Assembly (NCBI RefSeq): GCF_002214185.1
Contig: NZ_CP022161.1
Span: 8,253,486-8,317,485 of the forward strand
Length of the DNA stretch: 64,000 nucleotides
Reading direction: 5' to 3'
Origin: Streptomyces capitiformicae
GTDB taxonomy: Bacteria > Actinomycetota > Actinomycetes > Streptomycetales > Streptomycetaceae
Numbering within the stretch: the first letter of the stretch is position 1; every line of letters begins with the position of its first letter. Below, piece after piece: positions 16,770-29,966 of this stretch. Under the pieces are notes generated by a model. That model did no database searches. It had not been told where the DNA came from and saw only the letters and a program-made list of their open reading frames with translations. A program made the translations under genes and the position numbers.

Positions 16770-16860
16770 GAACAATTCGAGGCGGCGAGCCCGGGGCCGG
16801 TCATCCAGACAACCTGGCAGCGGGCTCGCCGCCCTCATACGTTCCCTGCGCTACGGCTGA
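16770..16860 (+). pseudogene. DUF397 gene remnant
   Basis: One frame reads SPGPVIQTTW. After a shift, another reads GLAALIRSLRYG and stops at 16858-16860. Together they match the C-terminal DUF397 signature (compare EPGKVITTTPAGLAALIRNL in the intact gene at 13150). Only the last third is left and it is frameshifted. It is the trace of a third whiJ-like cassette. Confidence 0.55.
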
Positions 16861-18227
16861 AGCATCCCCTCGATGATGTCGCCCTTCACGGACTGGGCGC
16901 CCGTCGTCGTCACGCCCTTCGAGGAACCCCTCAGCAGGACCGAGCCGTAGTTCGCGGTGACGTACAGGTCGGCCTTGCCGTCTCGGTTGGTGTCGCGGAG
17001 GCGTACCGTGCCGCCGAAGACGTCGTCGGACGTCAGCGCGCCCGGGACGCCGGCCGTGTCGCGGGCGAACCACTGGGAACCCGTGGCCGTCAGGCCGGAC
17101 TTGGTGCCCTTGAGGACGTGGACGGCGCCCGCGTAGACGTGGGTGCCCAGCTTCTCGCCGTACACGCCGATCGCCAGGTCCCGGTAGCCGTCGCCGTTGA
17201 CGTCGCCGGCGGAGAGGGACGCGCCGAAGACGTCGTCGGGCTCGGGGGTGTCCTTGATGCCCTTCGTGGCCTGGGTGAAGCGGGCGGACTTGGACGGGCC
17301 CGAGGACGCGCCGTACCAGAGCGTCACTCGGCCCTTGTAGCGGTCGTACAAGGGTGTACCGATGGCGATGTCGCCGTAGCCGTCCTTGTTGAAGTCGGCG
17401 ATCAGGCCGTCTCCGCCGCGTTCGGTCTGGCCGCCGTTGCCCTTGACGGACTCGATGCGCAGGGTCTTGCCGGGGTAGAGCCTGGCCTTGCCGCCGGAGA
17501 TGAACCAGGCGTCCGAGGCGATGTACTCCGGGTACACGACGTCGCCGATGATGACCAGGTCGGTCTTGCCGTCCTTGTTCACCTTGCCGGAGATCACGGC
17601 TGTGGAGTAGAAGGACGAGCCGTCCTTGTCCAGGACGGTCACCGAGCCCTTCACGCCCGACTTCGTGATCGCGCCCCGGTAGACGTACGTCTTGCTGTCG
17701 CGGACCAGGGCCAGGTCCGGCTTGGCGTCGCCGTTGAAGTCGCCGGTGGCGAAGTCGCGGGCCAAGCCCGAGCCGCCCTTGGCGGGGAGGGTGGTGCCGC
17801 CGGACAGGCCCTTCGACGAGCCCCAGAGGATCGTGACCGTGCCGTTGTTCTTCTTCTTGCCGACGTCCTCGCCGTTCGCGGAGACGGCCAGGTCGCCGTA
17901 GCCGTCCTTGTTGAAGTCGGCCGCCGTGCGGACCTCGCCGAAGAAGTCGTCGGGCTCGTCGGCACCGGGAACGCCGGCGCTGGCCTGCGAGACGAACTGG
18001 GTCTTCGTGCCGGGGCCGTTCGCCGTGCCGAAGGTGACGAGGACGCCGCCGCCCTCGCTCTCGTTGAGGTCACGGCCGTACGCGAAGGCCGCGTAGTCGC
18101 GGTGGCCGTCGCCGTTGAAGTCGTCGGTGTACTTGGCTACGGCCGCCGTCGCGGGCGTGGCCAGCGCGAGCGGGGTCAGACCGGAGGCGAGCAGGCCTGC
18201 GGCCATGAGGAACGGGCGTGTGCGCAA
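16851..18227 (-). CDS. Secreted VCBS/FG-GAP repeat protein (second paralogue)
   Basis: The 458-residue product has a signal peptide (LRTRPFLMAAGLLASGLTPLALA, ending near ATAAVAK). Six to seven FG-GAP repeats follow, for example DFNGDGHRDYAAFAYG, DFNKDGYGDLAVSANG, DFNKDGYGDIAIG and DVNGDGYRDLAIGVYG. The repeats suggest a calcium-dependent extracellular beta-propeller. The TTG at 18227 is chosen because GGAG sits 6 nt upstream and the signal peptide then has the usual length. It is expressed from a CAACC-N17-GTC element at 18304-18328, giving a leader of roughly 70 nt. The final codons (LQP, stop TAG) run over the end of a DUF397 remnant on the other strand. Confidence 0.85.
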   Translation of the reverse strand: MRTRPFLMAAGLLASGLTPLALATPATAAVAKYTDDFNGDGHRDYAAFAYGRDLNESEGGGVLVTFGTANGPGTKTQFVSQASAGVPGADEPDDFFGEVRTAADFNKDGYGDLAVSANGEDVGKKKNNGTVTILWGSSKGLSGGTTLPAKGGSGLARDFATGDFNGDAKPDLALVRDSKTYVYRGAITKSGVKGSVTVLDKDGSSFYSTAVISGKVNKDGKTDLVIIGDVVYPEYIASDAWFISGGKARLYPGKTLRIESVKGNGGQTERGGDGLIADFNKDGYGDIAIGTPLYDRYKGRVTLWYGASSGPSKSARFTQATKGIKDTPEPDDVFGASLSAGDVNGDGYRDLAIGVYGEKLGTHVYAGAVHVLKGTKSGLTATGSQWFARDTAGVPGALTSDDVFGGTVRLRDTNRDGKADLYVTANYGSVLLRGSSKGVTTTGAQSVKGDIIEGMLQP

Positions 18228-18303
18228 CGGGTTCTCCAGGAGGGAGGAGGGCCCGCGCCACGTGGGGCGCGGGCCCAACTGCCGTATGGGTGTGCGAGCA
18301 GAA

Positions 18304-18328
18304 GACCCATAGTGGCACGGGAGGGTTG
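18304..18328 (-). promoter_or_regulatory. ECF-type promoter element CAACC-N17-GTC
   Basis: The minus strand reads CCCGTGCAACCCTCCC, then 17 nt after CAACC comes GTCTTCTG, 77 bp before the TTG start at 18227. The flanking CCCGT and CTCCC and the TCTYCTG downstream of GT are shared almost base for base with the element at 20526-20550. Confidence 0.65.
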
Positions 18329-18445
18329 CACGGGTGTTCGGTTAATTCTTGAGGTTGGTGAAATCGGGTGTGGTTGGTGGGATCAGCCGAGCACCCCCAC
18401 GGCGGCTGTCCGGTGGTGGCGATCGGTGGCGGCCACGGCGGCTAT

Positions 18446-18475
18446 CCGGTGGCGGCCACCGGTGGCCGCCACCGG
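18446..18475. terminator. 30-bp perfect palindrome
   Basis: CCGGTGGCGGCCACC is followed immediately by its exact reverse complement, 5 bp past the stop of the leftward membrane gene at 18480. It can form a long hairpin only through a small unpaired centre and probably ends that operon. Just upstream on the + strand (18400-18450) the segment ACGGCGGCTNTCCGGTGG occurs twice. Confidence 0.6.
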
Positions 18476-18479
18476 TTTG

Positions 18480-18974
18480 TCAGCGTCGCCGAAGCCGTCG
18501 GCCCGGCCACGGGGACCACAGCCATGCCCACCCGTGGGTCCGGCCCGCGATGTCGGGGCTGTGTACGGCCGCCACCACCGCCATCACGGGCCATGCCAGC
18601 AGGGTCACCCCGATCTGGGCGGGTGCCGCGTCCGTGCCCAGCGCGACGGCCACGATCTCGGCGGGGAAGACCAGCGCGCCCAGCAGTGCTCCCACGAGAG
18701 CGAGCCCCCATGAGCTGGTGATGACGCGGGACGCGAGGGCCAGCCCTCCGCCGATGACCAGGCCCATCAGGACACCGGCCACCAGGCTGCCGCCCAGGAG
18801 CAGCCCGCTGTAGCGGAGCGCGCGGACGGCATGCCCGGTGTCCTCTCCCACGAATCCCACGAACAGTTCGACCACGCCGACGAACAGGGCGAGCACCGCC
18901 CACGGGATGCCCGGAACGCCGGCCATCAGCACGCCGACTCGCACGCCGCGCCCCAGCGCGCCCTCCCTGTTCAC
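18480..18974 (-). CDS. Small integral membrane protein of unknown function
   Basis: The 164-residue protein has four to five hydrophobic segments: VPGIPWAVLALFVGVVELFV, LLLGGSLVAGVLMGLVIGGG, SWGLALVGALLGALVFPAEI and IGVTLLAWPVMAVVAAV. A short basic tail follows (PWPGRRLRRR). It matches no family I can name. The GTG start at 18974 lies 8 bp after the stop of the FG-GAP gene at 18983, so the two form an operon and this protein may help export or anchor that partner; this is only an inference from position. A later start at Met17 is possible. Confidence 0.65.
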   Translation of the reverse strand: MNREGALGRGVRVGVLMAGVPGIPWAVLALFVGVVELFVGFVGEDTGHAVRALRYSGLLLGGSLVAGVLMGLVIGGGLALASRVITSSWGLALVGALLGALVFPAEIVAVALGTDAAPAQIGVTLLAWPVMAVVAAVHSPDIAGRTHGWAWLWSPWPGRRLRRR

Positions 18975-18982
18975 AAGCCCCG

Positions 18983-20461
18983 TCAGTTGGCCGCGTTGGC
19001 GCCGAACATCGGGTACGCGTCCGTGGAGACGCCCACCGAGGACGGAGCGAGGGAACGGGAACCGGTCGTGGTGATCTTCGTGCCGTTGGAGGGCAGGTAG
19101 AGCACCGACCCGTTGTAGTCGTTCTCGCCGTACGAACCGGCCGTCAGGTCCGCCCTGCCGTCACCGGTGACGTCGGTGAGCTTCACCTCGCCGCCGAGCT
19201 GGTCGTCCCTCTCGTCCGTGCCGGGGACGCCGGCGGTGGACTGCGCGAAGTACTGGTAGCCAGAGGTGGTGTTCACCCCGGACTCCGAGCCGTACAGGAC
19301 GGTCAGGGCGCCCGCGTTGACGACGCCGTTCAGGTTCTCGCCGGGGGCGCCGACCACCAGGTCGGCCTTGCCGTCGCCGTTGATGTCGCCGAGCGACAGC
19401 TCGCTGCCGAAGAAGTCGCCGCGCTCGGCGGAGCCGGGCACGTTGCCGCTGTCCTGCGTCACGGCGACCGTGGTGGCCGGGCCGGTGGCGGAACCGTAGA
19501 GGATGTGGATCTTGCCGCCGGTGGACGACCCGGGCACGGAGGGCTGGCTGCCGTCCTTCGACGGGTCCCAGTCCTGGCCGGTGACGATGTCGCCGAAGCC
19601 GTCGCCGTTGATGTCGGCGATGCCGGTGATGACGCCGCGCTTCAGCTCGCGCACACCGCCGTCCGCGCCCAGTCCGTCGGCCGCGCCGGGCACGTACCAG
19701 TTGGTGTTGTAGCCGTACTCGCTGTCCGTCTCGAAGCCGTCGACGACCAGATCGGTGCGCTTGTCGCCGTTGGCGTCGCCGGCGGTGAGCATGATCGCGC
19801 CGGTGCCCTTGCCGGAGAGGATGTCCAGCTTGACGGCGTACTGGTCGCCGAACGAACCGGACTTGGAGATGCCGTCCCCGACGACGTACACGACGTTGGA
19901 GGAGTTGCCGATCGCCAGGTCCTCGGTGCCGTCGCCGTCGAAGTCGCCGGCGGCGAGGGAGCGGCCCCACCGGTCGTGCGACGAGGGCGCCAGGTCCTTG
20001 ATCGTCGTGGCGCCGGACAGACCGCTCGCGGAGCCCCACGCGACGAGGACGGTGCCGCCGTCGGTGTCGCCGGACACGTCCTCCGTCGGCGCGGACACGG
20101 CGAGGTCGTCGTAGCCGTCGCCGTTGAAGTCGCCGTACGCGCTGGACCAGCCGAACCAGTCGTCGCTCTCGGCGCTGCCGGGCACGCCGGTGGTGTTCTG
20201 GCTGAAGGTCGTGCGGTTCGTCGAGGTCACGCCGTTCGCCGAGCCGTACAGGGCGACGACCTGGCCGGCGTTCCGCTTTCCGCCGACGGTGGCCCCACCG
20301 GCGGAGTACGCGACGTCGCCGAACCCGTCGCCGTTGAAGTCCGCCACGGGGTGGTGGACCGAGTCGGCCGCCGTCGCGCTCGCGGCCGAGAAGGTGAGCA
20401 GACCGCCCGTCAACGCGGCCGCGCAGGCCGTCGCGAGGGCGAGTCGCAGGTGCTTGTGCAT
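18983..20461 (-). CDS. Secreted VCBS/FG-GAP repeat protein (third paralogue)
   Basis: The 492-residue protein starts with the signal peptide MHKHLRLALATACAAALTGG and is exported after SASATAADS. Seven FG-GAP repeats follow (DFNGDGFGDVAYSAGG, DFNGDGYDDLAVSAPTE, DFDGDGTEDLAIG, DANGDKRTDLVVDG, DINGDGFGDIVTGQ, DINGDGKADLVVGAPGE, DVTGDGRADLTAGSYGE), consistent with a complete seven-bladed propeller. Repeats 1, 2 and 6 have full Ca2+-binding loops. Start: ATG at 20461, with AGGAG 8 nt upstream. It is transcribed from the CAACC-N17-GTC element at 20526-20550 and followed by a small membrane-protein gene. The binding partner of the propeller is unknown. Confidence 0.88.
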   Translation of the reverse strand: MHKHLRLALATACAAALTGGLLTFSAASATAADSVHHPVADFNGDGFGDVAYSAGGATVGGKRNAGQVVALYGSANGVTSTNRTTFSQNTTGVPGSAESDDWFGWSSAYGDFNGDGYDDLAVSAPTEDVSGDTDGGTVLVAWGSASGLSGATTIKDLAPSSHDRWGRSLAAGDFDGDGTEDLAIGNSSNVVYVVGDGISKSGSFGDQYAVKLDILSGKGTGAIMLTAGDANGDKRTDLVVDGFETDSEYGYNTNWYVPGAADGLGADGGVRELKRGVITGIADINGDGFGDIVTGQDWDPSKDGSQPSVPGSSTGGKIHILYGSATGPATTVAVTQDSGNVPGSAERGDFFGSELSLGDINGDGKADLVVGAPGENLNGVVNAGALTVLYGSESGVNTTSGYQYFAQSTAGVPGTDERDDQLGGEVKLTDVTGDGRADLTAGSYGENDYNGSVLYLPSNGTKITTTGSRSLAPSSVGVSTDAYPMFGANAAN

Positions 20462-20525
20462 GCGGGAATCTCCTGTGCTTTGCCCAGAGTTCGCCCGGGG
20501 TTCTCGGGGAAGTCGGCGAACAGGA

Positions 20526-20550
20526 GACCGCTGGAGGTGGGGGAGGGTTG
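20526..20550 (-). promoter_or_regulatory. ECF-type promoter element CAACC-N17-GTC
   Basis: The minus strand has CCCGTACAACCCTCCC with GTCTCCTG 17 nt after CAACC, 65 bp before the ATG at 20461. It is nearly identical in both blocks and in spacing to the element upstream of the paralogue at 18227, although the sequence between the blocks differs. Confidence 0.65.
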
Positions 20551-20707
20551 TACGGGACTTCCAGAAATTTCCGAGGCGGGTGGAACCGGTGGGGCACCAG
20601 GGCCCTCTTCCCTTGTTAGCCCGATTCCCTTGTCGGCCCGAACGTTTTCCGGAGGCCCGGCGTCTGCGGAACGAGGCGACCGCCGCCGACGACGAGGAGG
20701 CGTGACA

Positions 20708-21212
<505 letters not shown>

Positions 21213-21226
<14 letters not shown>

Positions 21227-21575
21227 CGCGATAGCCGGGCAACTGGTGCAGGCCACCACGGCGGCGAGGCTGGCATGGGAAGCGTACGAGGAGGGCGCAT
21301 ACCGGGCGACCGTCGGCGACTTCATTTTCTCGATCCAGGAAGGGGGAGTCTTCGACGACACCTACACCTACATCCTGCGCATCTCCAGCGAGGAGCAGAG
21401 CGAGAGCATCAGGACCCGGACGAGGGCAGAGGAAACGGGATCGAGGCACCTGGATGCTCAGGTGAACGATGAGCTCAAACTGCTGTACGTGCTGGCACGG
21501 GAGTCGGCGAGCGGCCGACCCGCCTTCTTCGACAAGGTGCACGGGACACTGGTCGAACTTTTGGCCGAGGAATAA
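21213..21575 (+). CDS. Hypothetical protein coupled to the acidic lipoprotein
   Basis: The 120-residue, mainly helical protein contains AIAGQLVQATTAARLAWEAY, a strand-like ATVGDFIFSIQEGGVFDDTYTYILRIS (about residues 30-57) and DELKLLYVLARESASGRPAF. No signal peptide is present. The GTG at 21213 follows GGAGGCGG and overlaps the upstream lipoprotein gene by 14 bp, implying translational coupling and a related task. The stop is 5 bp before the Nudix gene. The family is not recognised. Confidence 0.6.
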
Positions 21576-21580
21576 GACGC

Positions 21581-22084
21581 GTGTCGGCTGGGCGGATCGA
21601 GCTGGTCGAACGCGTCGACGAGCGGGACGAGGTGCTCGGTGTCGTCGACCGGGGTGAGGCGATCCGGCGAGGATGGCTGCACCGGATCGCGACGGTCGTG
21701 TGCCGGGATCTGGGCGGGCGGGTTCTCGTACACCGCCGGCCCGATGACGCGTCGCGCTTTCCCGGGCACCTCAACTGGATGCTCGGCGGAGCGACGGAGG
21801 TCGGCGAGTCGTACGAGGACGCCGCCGCACGGGAGTTGGCGGAGGAACTGGGGGTCCGTGTCCGGCCCCGGTTCGTGTTCAAGTACCGGTGCGCGGGGGC
21901 GATCAGCCCGTACTGGCTCGGGCTGCACGAGGTGGTCGTCACGGAGCCGGTGGCTCCCGACTCCTCGGAGATCGCCTGGCACGACTGGCTGACGGAGGCC
22001 GAGCTGGTCGACGTAGTTCGCGATCGGGCCTTCGTACCGGACGCGCGGGAGGCGTTCGACCGCTATCGCGCGCTGAATCGATGA
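21581..22084 (+). CDS. Nudix hydrolase
   Basis: The 167-residue protein has a perfect Nudix box at about residues 68-90: GATEVGESYEDAAARELAEE followed by LGV, fitting Gx5Ex7REUxEExGU. The preceding GWLHRIATVVCRDLGGRVLV and HRRPDDASRFPGHLNWMLGG resemble the isopentenyl-diphosphate isomerase-like/YfcD group, whose members hydrolyse nucleoside diphosphate derivatives. The actual substrate is unknown. The GTG at 21581 lies 5 bp after the preceding stop, so it is the third gene of a rightward operon, closed by the hairpin at 22118-22154. Confidence 0.88.
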   Translation: MSAGRIELVERVDERDEVLGVVDRGEAIRRGWLHRIATVVCRDLGGRVLVHRRPDDASRFPGHLNWMLGGATEVGESYEDAAARELAEELGVRVRPRFVFKYRCAGAISPYWLGLHEVVVTEPVAPDSSEIAWHDWLTEAELVDVVRDRAFVPDAREAFDRYRALNR

Positions 22085-22117
22085 GGCCCAGAACGCCTGC
22101 CTCTCCGGGGTGAACGC

Positions 22118-22154
22118 CGACGCCCCCGCGCTCAGGTCGAGCGCGGGGGCGTCG
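22118..22154. terminator. Bidirectional hairpin terminator
   Basis: A perfect 15-bp stem (arms 22118-22132 and 22140-22154, 7-nt loop) lies between the convergent Nudix and Fe-S oxidoreductase genes. Confidence 0.8.
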
Positions 22155-22173
22155 CAAGCAACAGACGGGTCGG

Positions 22174-24483
<2,310 letters not shown>

Positions 24484-24547
24484 TGGGGGCTCCTCGGGCC
24501 TGCGAGGGGTGCGTCTTCGAGTCTCCCTCGAAGGCGACGACTTCTCA

Positions 24548-24561
24548 TTACTAAGCGGTAA
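24548..24561. promoter_or_regulatory. TTAC-N6-GTAA operator-like site
   Basis: A symmetrical TTAC TAAGCG GTAA lies 65 bp upstream of the EtfD-like start. Half-sites of this type are bound by several TetR-family regulators of fatty-acid metabolism in actinobacteria, which would fit the gene. Which regulator binds is unknown. Confidence 0.45.
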
Positions 24562-24749
24562 CTTATGCAGTCCGTCTGAGACTACCCACTTCTTTTGCCG
24601 CACTGTAGTCAGGAGAGCGGTGATCTGCGTCGCTGAGGGTTGCCTGAGTGGTCGTGACGTGATCGTGCGAGAGGGCTCCCTGAACCCGGTCGTGAAACCT
24701 GATCGTGTTATTCGCGTTATATCTGGGCATAACGGAATATCCTCCATCA

Positions 24750-25835
24750 GTGCTGTACGGGATCCTCGCCTCCGCCTCCGCCCTGCTGCTCACCGCCGTG
24801 CTCGCGGCGGTCGTACGGGCGCCCTCGCTGCGGTTCGGGTTCGTCGAGCGGCGTCGGGCGCGGCCGGTGCCGTTGCTCGGGGGAGTGGCGCTGGTCGGTG
24901 CGGTGGGGGCCGTGGCGTGGGCGGGGGAGCGGACCGGGCTCGCGCCGTTGGGGGAGGAGGGCGGGCGGCTGCTTGTCGCCGGGGTGGCGGTGGCCGGGCT
25001 CGGGCTGGTCGGGGATCTGTGGCGGCTGCCGTTCGTGGTGCGGGCCGTGGGGGTGGTCGCGGCCGCCGCGTACGTCATGCCGTACGAGGATCTCGGGGTC
25101 CTCGGTGGGGTGCTGGGCGTGGTGTGGGTCGTATTCGTCGTGCACGGATTCAAGGGGCTCGGCCGTTCCGACGGCGTCCTCGGCGTCGTCGGCGTCGTCA
25201 CCGCCTTCGCACTCAGCGCGTGCGCCGCCGCCGAGGTCGTCGACGGTCTCGCCGCCCTGCTGAGCGTGCTGGCCGCCGGGCTCACCGGGTTCCTGATGCA
25301 GAACTGGCCGCCGGCGCGCATCGTTCTCGGAGAGTGCGGGGCGCTGTTCGTGGGATTCCTGCTCGCGGGTGGCGCCGTACGGGTGTACGCGTACGCCGCG
25401 CAGCACGGGGTGGGCGTCGCGGTGCCCTTCGCGCTGACCGCGCTGGTGACCGCCGACGCGGTGCTGGTGCTGGTGTCACGGCGGCTGGCCGGGCGCGAGC
25501 TGTGGCGCAGCGGACCCGACCATCTCGCCCACCGGCTGCGGCGGTTGGGGCTCACGCCGGTGGGGGTGGTGGTCGTTCTGGGGGTGTGCGCGGTCGCGTC
25601 GGTGGCCGTCGGAGTGGCCGTCCACATGCTGTGGATGAAGGCGGGCGGGGTGTGGTGGGTGGTGGGGGTCGCGGTGGTCGTCGTGGCGGGGCTGCTGAGG
25701 GTGCCGGTGTACGGGCTCGGGGGCGCCCGCACGATGTCCCGGCCGCGGGGGCCGTCCACGATGTCGTCCGGGCGTGCGGGGGGCGCGGGAGGTGCTGAGG
25801 GCTCCGTACGCCGGGCTCCGGCCCCGTATCGCTAG
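24750..25835 (+). CDS. MraY/WecA-like membrane glycosyltransferase family 4 paralogue, degenerate active site
   Basis: The 361-residue protein has about ten hydrophobic helices and the general order of polyprenyl-phosphate HexNAc-1-phosphate transferases: RRRARPVPLLGG, LVGDLWRLPFVVRA, VVFVVHGFKGLGRSDGVLGV, IVLGECGALFVGFLLAGG. The catalytic sites differ from the canonical forms. The DD pair after the second helix is a single Asp, NxxDGxDGL reads HGFKGLGRSDG, and GDSG reads GECG. It may be inactive or use another chemistry. The start is uncertain: GTG at 24750, or GTG at 24705, which would add two TTA (bldA) codons; neither has a clear ribosome-binding site. Its stop codon TAG overlaps the end of a MITE-like element. 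Confidence 0.7.
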   Translation: MLYGILASASALLLTAVLAAVVRAPSLRFGFVERRRARPVPLLGGVALVGAVGAVAWAGERTGLAPLGEEGGRLLVAGVAVAGLGLVGDLWRLPFVVRAVGVVAAAAYVMPYEDLGVLGGVLGVVWVVFVVHGFKGLGRSDGVLGVVGVVTAFALSACAAAEVVDGLAALLSVLAAGLTGFLMQNWPPARIVLGECGALFVGFLLAGGAVRVYAYAAQHGVGVAVPFALTALVTADAVLVLVSRRLAGRELWRSGPDHLAHRLRRLGLTPVGVVVVLGVCAVASVAVGVAVHMLWMKAGGVWWVVGVAVVVVAGLLRVPVYGLGGARTMSRPRGPSTMSSGRAGGAGGAEGSVRRAPAPYR

Positions 25836-26096
25836 GGCCTTCGTCAAATCCCCGTCGTCGCCCGGAGAGCGGCCCCGCGCCCGCCGCGGCAGCGGCTGAT
25901 GTCCCCCGCCGCGGCAGCGGCTGATGTCCGCGGAGGTGCGTGCTCTCGGCGTGCCGGGCATACACCCTCGTACGTACTGGATGTACTTGGGTGTGTGCCC
26001 GGTGCGGCGGTGGGGGCCCCTCCCGCTCGAGCGGAGTCGAGAGTGGGGGAGCGTGCATGGCGTCGCGGGGCAGACGGGAAGGTGACGACAGGCCCT
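25834..26096. mobile_element. MITE-like element, copy 1 (263 bp)
   Basis: Both ends are versions of one terminal inverted repeat: AGGGCCTTCGTCAAATCCCC on the left and, reading inward from the right, AGGGCCTGTCGTCACCTTCC. The interior is, in reverse orientation, closely similar to the element at 26816-27014, including the segment with GTACATCCAGTACG and GCCGAGAGCACGC. No transposase is encoded. It also carries an internal duplication of GCCGCGGCAGCGGCTGATGT. It begins within the stop codon of the preceding gene. Confidence 0.75.
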
Positions 26097-26163
26097 AGGG
26101 GGCCGGAGCTGGCGACCGGGTATCGGACAAACTCGTGGCCCCGCGTAGCGTGTCGCGTTCATC

Positions 26164-26694
26164 ATGGGCCGCATGGATGATCGCGATCACGAGCTTCCCG
26201 CGGCGGTGGACACGAAGGCGCTGCTCGCCCTGTCGGACGAGCACCACGATCGCCCCGTACGCCCCCTGGGCACCCATGAGGCCGCCGGTCACCTGGTCAA
26301 GGTGTACGCCCTGGAGGCGCCGGGGCGAACCGTGACGGAGCAGGACGCGGACGCCGCCCTGAGGATCGCCGAGGCGCACCTCCGACTCGGCCGTACGCGC
26401 GGGTCGCTGGGGCTCGCCGTACTGATCGTGCACGCGGGAGGGGACGGCGACTACGTCCTCGTCCACACGTGGATCGAGGGGCTCATGGCCGACCTGGCGA
26501 TCTTCGCCGGACCGGTGGGGCGGCTCGACGAACTCCGCCCGGGCCGCACCGGCCTCGCGCCCTGCGTCTGGGAGGCCGCCGTCATCAGCCACGAGCGCGA
26601 CGCCTACTCCCGCCACGTCCTCGACGGCGGAGCGACGATCGCCGACCGCCTGAGGGCCTGGCAGAACGACACCCTGGAGGGCAGCCTCCGGTGA
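26164..26694 (+). CDS. Conserved-looking hypothetical protein
   Basis: The 176-residue soluble protein contains AVDTKALLALSDEHHDRPVR, LVKVYALEAPGRTVTEQDAD and LGLAVLIVHAGGDGDYVLVH, then TWIEGLMADLAIFAG and a C-terminal ADRLRAWQNDTLEG. No domain is recognised and there is no export signal. ATG at 26164; a second ATG at 26173 is equally plausible, and no strong ribosome-binding site is present. Its stop overlaps the GTG of the acetyltransferase pseudogene (GTGA), so the two were an operon before the latter was interrupted. Confidence 0.65.
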   Translation: MGRMDDRDHELPAAVDTKALLALSDEHHDRPVRPLGTHEAAGHLVKVYALEAPGRTVTEQDADAALRIAEAHLRLGRTRGSLGLAVLIVHAGGDGDYVLVHTWIEGLMADLAIFAGPVGRLDELRPGRTGLAPCVWEAAVISHERDAYSRHVLDGGATIADRLRAWQNDTLEGSLR

Positions 26695-27223
26695 CCGCCG
26701 CCCCACGTGTACGCCCCGCCCGCCCCGCCGACCTGCCCCGGATCGCCGACTTGGCCGCCGAACACGCCGCCTACGAACGCGCCGCCCCGCCCGCCCCCGA
26801 CCTTGCAGAGCGCCTAGGGCGTGTCGCGAAAGTCCCGCCTGCCGCCTGCCGCCCGGCATGCACTCTCGCCGCACCGGGCGAAAGCCCAAGTACATCCAGT
26901 ACGAGGGTGTATGCCCGGCACGCCGAGAGCACGCGCCTCCGCGGACATCAGCCGCTGCCGCGGCGGGCGCGGGGCCGCTCTCCGGGCGACGACGGGAATG
27001 TGACGACAGGCCCTCGCCTCGCTCCTCTTCGACACCCCGGAACCCCGGCCCCGACCTCTCCACCTGGCAGGGCCGCGAACACCTCCACATGGACTGCCTC
27101 TTCCTGCGGGCCGACAGCCGTGGCTCGGACCTCGGCGCGCTCCTCGTGGAGGCGGTGGTGGCCGAGGCCCGCGACCTCGGTCTCTACGAGCTCCACGCGA
27201 AGGAGAAGCTCCGCTACGGCTGA
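26691..27223 (+). pseudogene. GNAT acetyltransferase gene interrupted by a MITE
   Basis: The N-terminal part (VRPARPADLPRIADLAAEHA, up to AERL) and, after the element, LASLLFDTPEP and STWQGREHLHMDCLFLRADS, LGALLVEAVVAEARDLGLYE, KEKLRY belong to a GNAT-fold N-acetyltransferase. Removing bases 26816-27014 exactly rejoins the frame as AERLASLLFDTP. The two sides of the later PxxLSTWQG junction are in different frames, and the usual segment before the final KEKLRY is missing, so the gene has decayed further. It cannot make a normal enzyme. Confidence 0.75.
26816..27014. mobile_element. MITE-like element, copy 2 (199 bp)
   Basis: The element is bounded by inverted repeats AGGGCGTGTCGCGAAAGTCC (left) and AGGGCCTGTCGTCACATTCC (right, read inward). 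About 150 bp of its interior matches the reverse complement of copy 1. It lies inside the acetyltransferase coding sequence, and its exact excision restores codons for ERLAS. No coding capacity. Streptomyces chromosomes often contain dispersed repeats with CGCGAAAGTCCCG-type ends, but the family name is not known to me. Confidence 0.78.
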
Positions 27224-27291
27224 TGGTGACGGGCTGAAGTCCACGCAAAACCCCAGGTCAATCCCCCCTTGCGTATAAGCAAAACATAAGA

Positions 27292-27312
27292 GTTGAGCCC
27301 CCTCGGCTCAGC
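27292..27312. promoter_or_regulatory. Degenerate HAIR-like operator
   Basis: GTTGAGC-CCCCTCG-GCTCAGC has the arm length and 7-nt spacer of a HAIR element (CTTGAGT-N7-ACTCAAG) with two changes per arm. The dnaK promoter of S. coelicolor has several HspR-bound inverted repeats, so this is a likely second HspR site. Confidence 0.55.
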
Positions 27313-27343
27313 TCTGTTGACCCAGCGGGAGGCGTCATGCACA

Positions 27344-29912
<2,569 letters not shown>

Positions 29913-29966
29913 CGCCGACGGCGTGCACGGTGACGTGCACGGTGAGTGGAAGGAGGGACGTCGAGG

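Noticed and set aside
20640..20670. CGAAC ... CGTCT pair upstream of the 20708 lipoprotein gene as another member of the shared promoter set
   Set aside because: The upstream block is GAACG rather than CAACC and lacks the CCCGYR extension, so it does not meet the same standard as the five listed sites.
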